Source of the DNA: Halopseudomonas phragmitis
GTDB taxonomy: Bacteria > Pseudomonadota > Gammaproteobacteria > Pseudomonadales > Pseudomonadaceae
Direction of reading: 5' to 3'
Length of the DNA: 64,000 nucleotides
Assembly (NCBI RefSeq): GCF_002056295.1
Contig: NZ_CP020100.1
Location: 2,503,501-2,567,500, forward strand
The notes beneath the pieces were generated by a model. It did not search any database. It was not told the origin of the DNA and was given only the letters and a program-made list of their open reading frames with translations. The position numbers and the translations under genes were made by a program. Each line of letters opens with the position of its first letter. Position 1 is the first letter of the stretch. This document shows, in pieces, positions 1-8,616 of this stretch.

Positions 1-816
1 CAAGCGGTGGACTGGCACACGGTGTTGGCGGCGCGCTGGGTGGCTGAAGGTGAGGGCGGGCGTTTGCGGGCGCTGGAGGTCAAGCTGGATACCGGGCTGG
101 ATGATCTGGTTGGGGTGGATCGCCAGAAACAGTTGCTGCAAGCCAATACCGAGCAGTTCGTGGCCGGGCTGCCAGCCAATAACGCCCTGCTCTGGGGCGC
201 TCGCGGGACTGGTAAGTCATCGTTGGTAAGGGCCCTGTTGGCTGCCTATGCCGGGCAGGGGTTGCGCCTGATCGAGATCGACAAGGCCGATCTTTTGCAT
301 CTGCCTGCCCTGGTTGAGCATATTCGAGCGGAGCCGTGGCGGTTTCTGCTGTTCTGTGATGATCTGGCCTTCGAGTCAGACGATCAGGCCTACAAGAGCT
401 TGAAAACCGTGCTGGATGGCAGTGTTGAAGCCAGTCCGGATAACTTGCTGCTCTATGCCACCTCCAACCGCCGGCACCTGTTGCCGGAGCACAACAGCGA
501 CAATCTGGGTTCCAGCATGGTCGATGGTGAATTGCATCCGGGCGAGGCGATCGAGGAAAAGATCGCGTTGTCGGATCGCTTTGGGCTGTGGGTTTCGTTC
601 TACCCGTTCAGTCAGGAACATTACCTGAATGTGGTGCGCCATTGGTTGACGCAGTTGAGTAGACAGTATGGGCTGAACTGGAGCTGGTCCGAAGACTTGC
701 AGCAGGAGGCGCTGCGCTGGGCCCTGGCGCGTGGCAATCGCAACGGGCGCTGCGCTTACCAGTTTGCCAGGGCCTGGGTGGGTAAGGCGTTACTGGGGCT
801 GAGTGAGGCTACCTGA
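1..816 (+). CDS. DUF815 family AAA+ ATPase (5' end outside window)
   Basis: The reading frame is open to the left edge, so the true start probably lies upstream; a GTG at 7 is the first candidate seen here. The protein has a P-loop (LLWGARGTGKSSL), a Walker B-like stretch (FLLFCDDLAF) and a sensor-like YATSNRR segment, the layout of the DUF815 family of stand-alone ATPases. Members are about 280-290 residues, so only a few residues are missing. The family is thought to be an AAA+ ATPase of unknown substrate. The 3' end overlaps the convergent glutathione S-transferase gene by 27 bp. The family call is firm; the cellular role is unknown. Confidence 0.85.
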   Translation, partial: QAVDWHTVLAARWVAEGEGGRLRALEVKLDTGLDDLVGVDRQKQLLQANTEQFVAGLPANNALLWGARGTGKSSLVRALLAAYAGQGLRLIEIDKADLLHLPALVEHIRAEPWRFLLFCDDLAFESDDQAYKSLKTVLDGSVEASPDNLLLYATSNRRHLLPEHNSDNLGSSMVDGELHPGEAIEEKIALSDRFGLWVSFYPFSQEHYLNVVRHWLTQLSRQYGLNWSWSEDLQQEALRWALARGNRNGRCAYQFARAWVGKALLGLSEAT

Positions 817-1473
817 GGCCTTTTCCTTCATCTTGCCCACCAGTTGATGCTCGGCGGGCAAGAGGGCGCTGACAGTTGAGCGAGCGCTGACCTGACTCAG
901 CAGGGATGACAGGTTGGGCCAGCGCAGCTCGTCGATCAACTCGCCGGCATGGGCGAGGTTGATCAACTGGCAGGTTACGGCGATATCAGCCAGTGTCAGG
1001 CGCTCGCCGACAAAGTAGCGGCGGCCATCGAGCAGCCCTTCCAGATAATCGAACAGCGGCGGCAGCCGATCGTCCAGTGCCTCACGGACCTGGGTCTCAT
1101 CACAGTGCTGGCCTATCACCGGCTTGACGATACGGTTGCGAAATACTGCAAAGGTGGCCCAGGGGGCCAGTTCATAATCGGCGTATTTTTCCAGCCAGCG
1201 TACCTGGGCTGCCTGTTGTGGGTTGTCGCCGTACAGGCTGGTCTGGCCGTAGGTGTCCTCCAGGTACTGGGCAATCACGGCTGAATCGGCCAGGTTCAGT
1301 TCGCCGTCACGGATCGCCGGGATACGGCCAAGGGGGCTGATATCCCGATACCAGTCCGGTTGTTGGAAGGGCGGCACTGGGACGTGCTCGTGGGCGATGT
1401 CGTGTTCGGCCAGTACGATGCGGACTTTGCGGACAAACGGGGAGAGGATGGCACCGTAGAGTGTCAGGGGCAT
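790..1473 (-). CDS. Glutathione S-transferase family protein
   Basis: A 227-residue soluble protein. The N-terminal thioredoxin-like domain begins MPLTLYGAILSPFVRKVRI and carries the SPF(V)RKVR helix seen in bacterial GSTs. The cis-Pro segment (GRIPAIRDG) and the ADSAVIAQYLE glutathione-binding helix follow. The C-terminal helical domain contains LTLADIAVTC, the usual N-capping motif. It probably conjugates glutathione to electrophiles, but the substrate cannot be read from sequence. The start at 1473 is an ATG; an in-frame TTG five codons upstream is less likely. In P. aeruginosa a GST gene lies near the fadE/ABC exporter genes found further along. Confidence 0.88.
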   Translation of the reverse strand: MPLTLYGAILSPFVRKVRIVLAEHDIAHEHVPVPPFQQPDWYRDISPLGRIPAIRDGELNLADSAVIAQYLEDTYGQTSLYGDNPQQAAQVRWLEKYADYELAPWATFAVFRNRIVKPVIGQHCDETQVREALDDRLPPLFDYLEGLLDGRRYFVGERLTLADIAVTCQLINLAHAGELIDELRWPNLSSLLSQVSARSTVSALLPAEHQLVGKMKEKASGSLTQPQ

Positions 1474-1534
1474 ATGTGCGGGTTCCAATACGGGTTAGGG
1501 AAGTAGCGATTAAATCAGTTTCAGTGTTGGCCCA

Positions 1535-1633
1535 ATTGTCGCTGACCTGTTCTGGACACGCCGTGAATACATCCATGTAGGCTCGTAGATGCCATCCCTG
1601 GCATCTAACGGTCCATAACAGGTCAGCGACAAT
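1535..1633. repeat. 99-bp palindromic REPIN/MITE-like element
   Basis: Two perfect 17-bp inverted arms (ATTGTCGCTGACCTGTT at 1535-1551 and its complement at 1617-1633) enclose a second perfect hairpin with 9-bp arms (TAGATGCCA/TGGCATCTA at 1586-1607, TCCC loop). It lies between two minus-strand genes, the GST and a membrane-anchored protein. The nested palindrome, the size near 100 bp and the intergenic position fit the REP-doublet (REPIN) or small non-autonomous mobile elements common in pseudomonads. Only one copy was seen in this window, so repetition in the genome is inferred. Confidence 0.6.
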
Positions 1634-1675
1634 AGGGCTACTCAGATTGTGTGCAATTAATCGCTGCTTTCTTAG

Positions 1676-2446
1676 TCAGTCGTCGTAAACGGCCTTTTTC
1701 TTCCAGGCTTCGTCGCTTTCTTCCATTGCCTTAAGGCCGGCAGCCAGCTCGGTATTGTCATCACTGCTGGTGTGCTCATGCTGGGCTGCCAGTTGCTCAG
1801 CCTGTTGATGTTGGTGTTTGAGTCGCTGCAAATGTTCGGTGTAGGCGGGATTGTTGTGCTTTTGCAGGTAACTGATGGCACGCTCGTACTGCAGTTTCGC
1901 CAGGCGTGGCTTGCCCTGGCGCATGGCCTGCTCGGCCAGGCTCTGGAACAGTTCCAAGGCGGTATTGATCAGGAACTGGCGGATCTGGGCGGACCAGCGT
2001 TGCAGGGCGGGCTTGTCGATCAGCCCGTCCTTGTGGGCCTGGGTCAATAGTTTGTGCAGGTTTTCAAGCATCAGGCGCACGTCTTTGGCCTGGGCTTCGC
2101 TGGTGACCTTAAGCGGAGGGTTGTTGATTTCCGGCTCTGCGCTGCTCAATTGTTGGCGGGTACTGTCCAGGCGTTTGCCAGGGCTGTCGTTTTTACGGTC
2201 AACCTTGACCAGTTGCTCGAGCAACTGAACTTCCAGACGCAGCAGCAGACTTTTCAGTTCGGGACTCATGAACTGCCCCGGCAACTGTATGCTGACGGTA
2301 TCGCAAACGTTGAGTCGGGCATTGAGGTCGGCTACCTGGCGCGCGCGTTCAAGCCGGGCACGTTCCAGACTGTGATTGATGAAGCCGATGCTGATCAGAA
2401 TCAGCAGACCACCTATGACCAATGCACCAATCAGTAATGGGGACAC
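1676..2446 (-). CDS. Hypothetical membrane-anchored, helix-rich protein
   Basis: 256 residues. An N-terminal hydrophobic stretch (residues 4-24, LLIGALVIGGLLILISIGFI) is followed by Arg/Lys-rich residues, predicting a single inner-membrane anchor with the rest in the cytoplasm. The remainder is charged, Gln/Leu-rich and probably helical, with coiled-coil-like segments near residues 60-90 and 190-230. The C-terminus is acidic and Lys-rich. I do not recognise a catalytic motif. It lies upstream of the tRNA pair on the opposite strand. Its function is unknown; it resembles conserved hypothetical proteins of Pseudomonas, but I cannot name a family. Confidence 0.7.
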   Translation of the reverse strand: MSPLLIGALVIGGLLILISIGFINHSLERARLERARQVADLNARLNVCDTVSIQLPGQFMSPELKSLLLRLEVQLLEQLVKVDRKNDSPGKRLDSTRQQLSSAEPEINNPPLKVTSEAQAKDVRLMLENLHKLLTQAHKDGLIDKPALQRWSAQIRQFLINTALELFQSLAEQAMRQGKPRLAKLQYERAISYLQKHNNPAYTEHLQRLKHQHQQAEQLAAQHEHTSSDDNTELAAGLKAMEESDEAWKKKAVYDD

Positions 2447-2589
2447 GGTTTATCTCTCTTATGTCGCTTGGAGCTTATGGCAAGCTTCCAACTTAATACT
2501 CTGACATGCAAGTGCCTTTTGCGTCGGGACGCAATTCCCCGAAAAATCAGGGGTTGGAAAAAAACCTGAAAAAATATTGAGTTGAGGGG

Positions 2590-2618
2590 TTGACGGTGTT
2601 GGAGGGGGTGCATAAAAT
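2590..2618 (+). promoter_or_regulatory. Sigma70 promoter of the tRNA-Glu/tRNA-Gly operon
   Basis: TTGACG at 2590-2595 and TAAAAT at 2613-2618 are separated by exactly 17 bp. They are followed by a GC-rich discriminator (GCGCGCC), typical of stringently controlled stable-RNA promoters. The first tRNA begins about 84 bp downstream of the -10. Confidence 0.75.
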
Positions 2619-2701
2619 GCGCGCCACTTGCAGCGAACACGGCAACGCGGAAGCAGCAAGTAGTCAAAGTCAAGGCTTTGGCAGGTGAAGACCGGATATG
2701 T

Positions 2702-2777
2702 GTCCCCTTCGTCTAGTGGCCTAGGACACCGCCCTTTCACGGCGGTAACAGGGGTTCGAGTCCCCTAGGGGACGCCA
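2702..2777 (+). tRNA. tRNA-Glu (TTC)
   Basis: A 76-nt cloverleaf including an encoded CCA. Acceptor arms GTCCCCT/AGGGGAC pair perfectly, the anticodon loop is CTTTCAC (anticodon TTC), and the T-arm carries GGTTCGAGTCC. It is the first gene of a two-tRNA transcript. Confidence 0.97.
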
Positions 2778-2793
2778 CTTCGGCGTCAGATTT

Positions 2794-2869
<76 letters not shown>

Positions 2870-2876
2870 AATTATC

Positions 2877-2905
2877 AAAAAAGCCGCCTTTCAGGCGGCT
2901 TTTTT
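2877..2905 (+). terminator. Rho-independent terminator of the tRNA operon
   Basis: An 8-bp GC-rich stem (AAGCCGCC/GGCGGCTT) with a TTTCA-type loop is followed by a run of Ts. The flanking A-run makes it potentially bidirectional, so it may also end the soxR transcript on the opposite strand. Confidence 0.92.
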
Positions 2906-2934
2906 GTGTCTGTTTTTCGGCCGGGCTGCCTGGG

Positions 2935-3411
2935 TCATGATTGCGATTCGTCGCAGGGGCGCTCCAGAATCCTGGGGCCGGAACCCTGCTCGGCAAGTAC
3001 GTCATCAGGATTGCGTAGCGGGCAGTCAGCCAGTGACAAGCAGCCACAACCTATGCAGCTATCGAGTTCATCACGAAGACGGGTCAGTTTCTGGATTCGC
3101 TCGTTGAGGTTGGCTCTCCAGTCTGAAGAAAGTTTGCGCCATTGCTCTGCGTCCAGTTTGTTGCCTGCTGTGTAGTTGGCAAAGGCTGTTTTGATTTCTT
3201 CCAGGGAGATGCCGGTGCGTTGGGCCACCTTGATGATCGCGATATGCCGGAGTACGACGGCCTGGAACCGGCGCTGGTTACCGGCTGTGCGCAGACTTTT
3301 GATCAGTCCTTTGGATTCATAGAAGTGCAGTGTCGAAATGGCGACCCCGCTACGTTTGGCCAGTTCGCCGATGCTTAGCAGGCGTGTGGAGTCGGGCGTA
3401 TTTTTTCTCAT
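2935..3411 (-). CDS. soxR: Redox-sensing MerR-family regulator SoxR
   Basis: A 158-residue transcription factor. The N-terminal MerR helix-turn-helix ([27 protein letters not shown], residues 11-37) is followed by a dimerisation helix. The C-terminal [2Fe-2S] motif has cysteines at 119, 122, 124 and 130 (C-X2-C-X-C-X5-C), which is diagnostic for SoxR. In pseudomonads SoxR responds to redox-cycling compounds such as phenazines and quinones, and directly controls efflux and modifying enzymes rather than soxS. It is divergent from a DoxX/MexG-like gene whose promoter contains a perfect SoxR box. The gene starts with ATG at 3411, only 10 bp from that promoter's -35. Confidence 0.95.
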   Translation of the reverse strand: MRKNTPDSTRLLSIGELAKRSGVAISTLHFYESKGLIKSLRTAGNQRRFQAVVLRHIAIIKVAQRTGISLEEIKTAFANYTAGNKLDAEQWRKLSSDWRANLNERIQKLTRLRDELDSCIGCGCLSLADCPLRNPDDVLAEQGSGPRILERPCDESQS

Positions 3412-3420
3412 TACTGGTTA

Positions 3421-3451
3421 TTGACCTCAAGTTTACTTGAGGTTTTATAGT
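3421..3451 (+). promoter_or_regulatory. SoxR-controlled promoter with SoxR box
   Basis: TTGACC (-35, 3421-3426) and TATAGT (-10, 3446-3451) are separated by 19 bp, the over-long spacing typical of MerR-family targets. The spacer is filled by the palindrome CCTCAAGTTTACTTGAGG (3425-3442), which differs from the E. coli soxS box only at the centre. It is oriented towards the DoxX/MexG-like gene at 3564 and also sits just upstream of soxR. Confidence 0.92.
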
Positions 3452-3563
3452 GCGTCGCGCCAGGTTTGGCAACCGTTTAAATACTCTGGCTGCTGCGGCT
3501 TTTTTGCGGCTTTGTTGGGGCTGCAGCCCGAGTGACGATCATCCAGATTGGGAGTGACAATCT

Positions 3564-3998
3564 ATGCAGAAGTTGGGGGAAGTGCTTGAAAGTGGGTGGC
3601 TGTGGTTGGTTGCGCGGCTGTTGCTGGTAGTAGTTTTTGCTTCATCCGGACTGGCGAAGATTATCGACTTTGATGCCGGTATGGCCGAGATGCGTGATGC
3701 CGGTCTGGAGCCGGCCTGGTTGTTCAATGTGGTGGTTGCCTCGACGCTCCTGCTTGGTTCTGTGCTGATTCTGTTGGATCGGGTGGTTTGGTTGGCTGCT
3801 GCGGCTTTGTCAGGTTTTTTACTGCTGGCGATCCTGATAGTGCACCGTTTCTGGGCTTTGCCAGCTTCTGATGCAGAGCTGGCACTGTTCTTTGCCCTTG
3901 AGCATGTGTCGGTGATGGGTGGGCTGATCGCCGTTGCAGTGGCAAGTCACGCCCGCCGGGAGCTACGCCTGATTGATGAGTGGAAGCCGCGGACTTGA
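3564..3998 (+). CDS. DoxX-family (MexG-like) inner-membrane protein
   Basis: 144 residues with about four hydrophobic segments (near residues 14-32, 50-70, 75-95 and 108-128). The first carries the FASSGLAKIIDF signature of the DoxX/MauE fold. Length and the SoxR-type promoter recall MexG, the small first protein of the SoxR-regulated mexGHI-opmD efflux operon of P. aeruginosa, which is reported to bind phenazine. Here no RND pump genes follow, so it stands alone. The ribosome site GGGAG precedes the ATG. Family membership is clear from the sequence; MexG-like function is an inference from the promoter. Confidence 0.8.
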   Translation: MQKLGEVLESGWLWLVARLLLVVVFASSGLAKIIDFDAGMAEMRDAGLEPAWLFNVVVASTLLLGSVLILLDRVVWLAAAALSGFLLLAILIVHRFWALPASDAELALFFALEHVSVMGGLIAVAVASHARRELRLIDEWKPRT

Positions 3999-4026
3999 GA
4001 GTCGCGAGTCCCTCTCGCGCGTGGAT

Positions 4027-4425
4027 TCAGCTTTGCAGCAGTTGTTTGGCCTGGGCCCAGTCGAAGGTTTCGCCGCGGGCTTCGGCCTCCGCTCGGTGTT
4101 CGTCGAGAAGCTGATACTGGGCAATTTCCTCGTCGGGCATGAAATGCAGACAGTCGCCACCGAAGTACCACAGCAGGTCGCGGGGGATCAGGTGGGCAAT
4201 CTGCGGGTAGCGGCTGATGATCTGGCAAAGCAGTTCCTGGCCCAGGTACTGGCTATCGTGCTCCTGGCGTTCCATGGCGTCTACCAGCTCAGCGAAGCGC
4301 TCGAGAAACAGCAGGTTGCTTTCCTCGGGAACCTGTTCCATCAGCACCGCTTGCGCACGCAGGGTATCGTATAGGCTGTGCAGCAGGGCCAGATGGTAGG
4401 TGTGGTAGCTCAATGGGGTAGACAT
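4027..4425 (-). CDS. PA2817-family conserved protein
   Basis: 132 residues, soluble and acidic, with no transmembrane segment. Notable motifs are HDSQYLGQELLCQIISRYPQ and the conserved-looking PRDLLWYFGGDCLHFMPDEE. It resembles the small conserved protein encoded beside the acyl-CoA dehydrogenase gene PA2815 in P. aeruginosa (PA2817 family). It lies directly downstream of fadE on the same strand after 77 bp, so it may be co-transcribed with it. A good GGAG ribosome site precedes the ATG at 4425. The biochemical role is unknown. Confidence 0.72.
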   Translation of the reverse strand: MSTPLSYHTYHLALLHSLYDTLRAQAVLMEQVPEESNLLFLERFAELVDAMERQEHDSQYLGQELLCQIISRYPQIAHLIPRDLLWYFGGDCLHFMPDEEIAQYQLLDEHRAEAEARGETFDWAQAKQLLQS

Positions 4426-4502
4426 CGGGGACTCCAGACAGGCTTGAACCGCGCGAGTGTAGCAAAATACTGCACTCGGCGGTCCAGTGAGCTGACACTG
4501 AG

Positions 4503-6977
4503 TTACTCAGTGGTAGCTTGAGTCTTGCTCTTGCGGGGCTTGGGTTTAACAGGGCTCATTTCTTCCTTGGTGAAGTCATCAACCTCGATTACCGCGCGCC
4601 GCGCATCGCGAGCGATACGCATCAGGTCAGCCTCTTCGGCACTGAAAAGGCCGCTGGTGACGGCTGCATCAAGCTGAGCCTCGGCGTCACCTGCAGGAAT
4701 ATCGCCGTTGGCCACGGCCCGGGCCAGTTTGGTTTCCAGCGGGTCGGCCGCGATGACCTTTTCCAGGGTGTAGTTGAGCAGCCCGGTGACGTCTTCTGGA
4801 TCATTGCTGCGATAACAGCCGGCCAGTAACCGGTCGCGGGCGGCGCCTGGGGTCATTAGCCGGCGAGCGACTTCGGCTCCGGTCTTGTCGGCCGGTGGTT
4901 TGAGCCGGCGTCCGAGCGGGAAGATAATGGCCCGCAGGGCGATGCCCAGGCGGCGGTCGGGGAAGTTGAGCAGAATTTCATGCATGGCCTGCTCGGTCTT
5001 GGCCAGCAGGTCTTCAACACCCCACTGTACAAAGGGCAGGTCCTCTTCCGGCGAGCCCTGATCCTGATAGTGCTTGAGGGTGGCACTGGCCAGGTAGAGA
5101 TTGCTGAGTACGTCGCCGAGGCGGGCGGACAGACGTTCACGACGTTTGAGTTCACCGCCGAGCATCAGCATGCTGATGTCGGTCAGGGTTGCGAAGGCCG
5201 CCGCCAGACGGTTGAGCTGGCGGTAGTAGGGGCGGGTTTCGGTGTTGCCGGGGGCTTTCCCGATACGTCCGCCGCTCAGGCCCAGTAGCAAGCTGCCTGC
5301 CGCATTGCCCAAGGCAAAGCCGATATGTTCGAACAGCAGGCTATCGAAGCGCTCTATGGCTTTGTGCTGGTCGCTTTCCTGGGTGGCGGCCATCTCCTTG
5401 AGCACGAAGGGGTGGCAGCGGATCGCGCCTTGACCAAAGATCATCATGTTGCGGGTCAGGATATTGGCGCCTTCGACAGTAATGGAAATCGGCACTGACT
5501 GATAGCCGCGACCCAGATAGTTCTTCGGTCCCATACAGATGCCTTTGCCGCCGTGTACATCCATGGCGTCGTTGAGGCATTGGCGCATACGTTCGGTCAG
5601 GTGGTATTTGACGACCGCCGAGAGAACCGAGGGCTTCTCGCCGAGATCGACTGCGCCAACGGTCATGGTGCGGGCGGCATCCATTACATAGGTGTTGCCG
5701 CCGATCCGGGCAAGAGCTTCCTGGATGCCTTCGAACTCGCCAATCGGCAGGTTGAACTGGCGGCGGATCCGGGCATAGGCGCCGGTGGTCATGCTGGCCA
5801 TCTTGGTGGCACCGGTACTGCCGGCCGGTAGTGAAATAGAGCGACCGACCGACAGACAGTTCATCAGCATTTTCCAGCCTTGGCCGATCATGCCCTGCCC
5901 ACCGATCAGGTAGTCCATGGGAATGAATACGTCCTTGCCGGAGTTCGGGCCGTTCATGAAGGCAGCGTTGAGCGGGAAGTGGCGGCGGCCGATCTCGACG
6001 CCGGGGGTGTCGGTTGGGATCAGGGCCAGGGTTATGCCAAGTTCATGTTGTTCGCCAAGTAATTGATCAGGGTCGTAGACCTTGAAGGCCAGGCCGAGCA
6101 GGGTGGCGACCGGGCCCAGGGTGATGTAGCGCTTCTCCCAGGTGAGTCTGAGCCCCAGTACTTCCTGGCCTTGCCACTGGCCCTTGCAGACGATGCCCTT
6201 ATCCGGCATCGAGCCGGCATCTGAGCCGGCCTCGGGCGAGGTGAGGGCAAAGCAGGGAATATCTTCGCCACTGGCCAGGCGCGGCAGGTAGTGGTCCTTT
6301 TGGGCATCGGTGCCGTAGTGCATAAGCAGTTCGGCCGGCCCCAGCGAGTTTGGCACCATGACGGTGCTGCCCAGATCGCCGCTGCGGCTGGCCAGCTTCA
6401 TGGCTATTTGGGAGTGGGCGTAGGCGGAAAAACCTTTGCCGCCGTACTGTTTGGGAATGATCAGGCCGAAAAAGCCGTTGCTTTTGATGAAGTCCCAGAT
6501 TGTCGGGGGCAGGTCCTGACGATGGGTGGTGATGTCCCATTCGTCGGTCATGCGGCAAAGTTCTTCCACCGGGCCGTCAAGGAAGGCTTTTTCCTCGTCG
6601 CTCAGGGTCGGTTTGGGGAAGTTATGCAGCTTGTTCCAATCCGGCTTGCCGCTGAATAGCTCGCCGTCCCACCAGACGGTCCCTGCGTCGAGTGCTTCAC
6701 GCTCGGTGTCGGATAACGGTGGGAGTACCTTGCGAAACCAGTTGAACAGTGGCGTGCTGATGCTGGTGCGGCGCCAGTCTGTCATGTTCAGAGGGATGGC
6801 GATACCCAGGAAGGCGGCCCAGAGCAGCAGGTCCAGCAGCCAGTGGACAGGTCCGAAAACGGTCATTATCAGCAGATATGCCGCGGTGGCGATGCAGCCA
6901 TTGAGCAGGCCGCTGCGCATATAAGCCAATGCAGCGATCCAGAGTACCAGGCCGATCAGCCATAGCAGGGTCAACAT
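4503..6977 (-). CDS. fadE: Acyl-CoA dehydrogenase FadE
   Basis: 824 residues, matching the length of E. coli FadE (about 814). It catalyses the first FAD-dependent step of fatty-acid beta-oxidation. Two or three N-terminal hydrophobic segments (residues 3-20, 25-45, 48-65) anchor it to the inner membrane. The acyl-CoA dehydrogenase core follows, with LTSPEAGSDAGSM, GRSISLPAGSTG and AMDVHGGKGICMG. The C-terminal about 280 residues form the DUF1974 extension typical of this subfamily. The end is Lys-rich. AAAGGAG lies 7 nt before the ATG. Downstream is the PA2817-family gene. Confidence 0.95.
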   Translation of the reverse strand: MLTLLWLIGLVLWIAALAYMRSGLLNGCIATAAYLLIMTVFGPVHWLLDLLLWAAFLGIAIPLNMTDWRRTSISTPLFNWFRKVLPPLSDTEREALDAGTVWWDGELFSGKPDWNKLHNFPKPTLSDEEKAFLDGPVEELCRMTDEWDITTHRQDLPPTIWDFIKSNGFFGLIIPKQYGGKGFSAYAHSQIAMKLASRSGDLGSTVMVPNSLGPAELLMHYGTDAQKDHYLPRLASGEDIPCFALTSPEAGSDAGSMPDKGIVCKGQWQGQEVLGLRLTWEKRYITLGPVATLLGLAFKVYDPDQLLGEQHELGITLALIPTDTPGVEIGRRHFPLNAAFMNGPNSGKDVFIPMDYLIGGQGMIGQGWKMLMNCLSVGRSISLPAGSTGATKMASMTTGAYARIRRQFNLPIGEFEGIQEALARIGGNTYVMDAARTMTVGAVDLGEKPSVLSAVVKYHLTERMRQCLNDAMDVHGGKGICMGPKNYLGRGYQSVPISITVEGANILTRNMMIFGQGAIRCHPFVLKEMAATQESDQHKAIERFDSLLFEHIGFALGNAAGSLLLGLSGGRIGKAPGNTETRPYYRQLNRLAAAFATLTDISMLMLGGELKRRERLSARLGDVLSNLYLASATLKHYQDQGSPEEDLPFVQWGVEDLLAKTEQAMHEILLNFPDRRLGIALRAIIFPLGRRLKPPADKTGAEVARRLMTPGAARDRLLAGCYRSNDPEDVTGLLNYTLEKVIAADPLETKLARAVANGDIPAGDAEAQLDAAVTSGLFSAEEADLMRIARDARRAVIEVDDFTKEEMSPVKPKPRKSKTQATTE

Positions 6978-7060
6978 TTAGCGCTCCTTTCCAGTTGCCT
7001 ATGCCAGAACTCAGCATAGCCGGTTTGCCGGGTGATATCGAAAGGAAGGCTGTTGCAGGG

Positions 7061-7090
7061 TGTTGGCGGGCGTTGGAACGCCCGCCAACA
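7061..7090 (-). terminator. Perfect 14-bp inverted repeat after the MFS gene
   Basis: TGTTGGCGGGCGTT and its exact complement are separated by only GG, 8 bp beyond the stop of the MFS gene at 7098. It is a very stable hairpin but lacks a U-tract on either strand, so it may act as an RNA 3'-end stabiliser or a Rho-assisted terminator between the MFS gene and fadE rather than as a classic terminator. Confidence 0.55.
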
Positions 7091-7097
7091 AGAGCTT

Positions 7098-8411
7098 TCA
7101 ATGCTCTACGCGGCTGAGATCGGCAGGCAGGGTGCGGCCGGCCAGATAGTAGTGGAAAGATGCCCAGATGTTGATGAAGGCGGCACCGAGCAGGGCATAA
7201 CGCAGACTGTCGTTTTCAAACAGGGTGCGCATCAGGTCACTGGCTATGCCGATCAGTTGCGGACCAAAGCCGAGGCCGACCAGGTTCAGGATGAACAGCA
7301 TGATGGCCGATGCCAGGGCCCGGCTGCGCAGCGGGGTCAGGCTCTGGATCATGGCGAAGCTGGGGCCTAGGTAGAAGGCGCCGAGGAATGCGGCCGGCAT
7401 ATAGATCACCAATGCCCAGAAGGTGCTGTCGACCAGATAGAAAGCCACGATGAAGGGGATGGCCAGGATTTTGGCCAGACCGACGATCCAGGCGTTCCAG
7501 CTCTGGTTGCGGGCCGCCAGACGGTCGGCCAGAAGGCCGCCGATGAAGGCACCCAGGCCGCCGACGATGCCCATGACCGGACCGAGAAACAGGCCTACCT
7601 GGCCGGGGGTAAGGCCGTGGCTGCGAATCAGAAAGGCCGGCCCCCAGACGATGCTGCCATAACCGACCAGTGCAGTAAGAGTCACGCCGATCACGACGTG
7701 CCGGGTAGTGCGCACCTGCCACAGTGAGGCAAACCCGGCGCGAACATTGACCTTGCCCAGAGCAGCTGGTTTGACACCGTCGGCATGGCCGCGCGGTGGT
7801 TCGATCAGGGTGTAGCGCACCAGCAGGGCAATCAGCAGGCCGGGTAGTCCGACGACGAAGAAGGCTGCTCGCCAGCCCCACCATTCAGCGACGAAGCCAC
7901 CGACCATGAAGCCAATCATGATGCCGAAGTAAACACCCAGGGCGTAGATCGACATGGCGCTGGAGCGCTGTTCTTTGGGATACAGGTCGGAAATCATCGA
8001 GTGTGATGGCGGACTGGAGCCAGCCTCGCCAATCCCGACCCCAATCCGGGCTGCAGCCAGTTGCCAGAAGTTCTGGGCCAGTCCGCAGAGTGCGGTCATG
8101 GCGCTCCAGATGGCGATGGACCAGGCAATGATGTTGCGTCGGTTGGAGCGGTCGGCCCAGATGGCGATCGGAATGCCGAGTGTGGCGTAGAACAAGGCAA
8201 AGGCAATGCCGGACAGAAAACCGAGCTGGGTGTCTGACAGGAGCAGGTCGGCCTTGAGTGGTTCGATCAGAATGCCGACGATATTGCGGTCGACATGGCT
8301 GGAAGTGTAGGCCAGGACCAGAATGATCAGGGCGTAGCGACGATAGGCCGGAGTAATGCGACTGGCTGGGTCATCGTTGACCGTGGCCGGGGTATCGGGC
8401 ACGAGTGCCAT
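7098..8411 (-). CDS. Spinster-type MFS transporter
   Basis: A 437-residue, 12-helix major-facilitator protein. The N-terminal half has YTSSHVDRNIVGILIEPLKADL and, between helices 2 and 3, GIPIAIWADRSNRRN (the MFS loop signature). ARIGVGIGEAGSSPPSHSMISDLYP is characteristic of the spinster-like subfamily. I chose the ATG at 8411 because GGAGAC lies just upstream; the frame stays open 63 codons further, but that stretch is Arg-rich and unlike a transporter N-terminus. Substrate is unknown. It may move a metabolite linked to the neighbouring fatty-acid oxidation gene, which is only a positional guess. Confidence 0.85.
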   Translation of the reverse strand: MALVPDTPATVNDDPASRITPAYRRYALIILVLAYTSSHVDRNIVGILIEPLKADLLLSDTQLGFLSGIAFALFYATLGIPIAIWADRSNRRNIIAWSIAIWSAMTALCGLAQNFWQLAAARIGVGIGEAGSSPPSHSMISDLYPKEQRSSAMSIYALGVYFGIMIGFMVGGFVAEWWGWRAAFFVVGLPGLLIALLVRYTLIEPPRGHADGVKPAALGKVNVRAGFASLWQVRTTRHVVIGVTLTALVGYGSIVWGPAFLIRSHGLTPGQVGLFLGPVMGIVGGLGAFIGGLLADRLAARNQSWNAWIVGLAKILAIPFIVAFYLVDSTFWALVIYMPAAFLGAFYLGPSFAMIQSLTPLRSRALASAIMLFILNLVGLGFGPQLIGIASDLMRTLFENDSLRYALLGAAFINIWASFHYYLAGRTLPADLSRVEH

Positions 8412-8616
8412 GGGGGTGTCTCCGCTGGGGGAATTGTTGTTGTCTAGTGCATCGAGCATAAGGTGGCGCGGGGGCGCCCCACAATCGACCGGCCGGTCAC
8501 ATTTGTAGAACTTTTGTAATCGCCGCACGGCAGAGACCCCATGTAGGGCAGGGTTGATTTTCCTGTTCCTGCCCCCATAGTGTGCGATTCGTCTAGACAC
8601 TGGCAGGAATCAGCAC

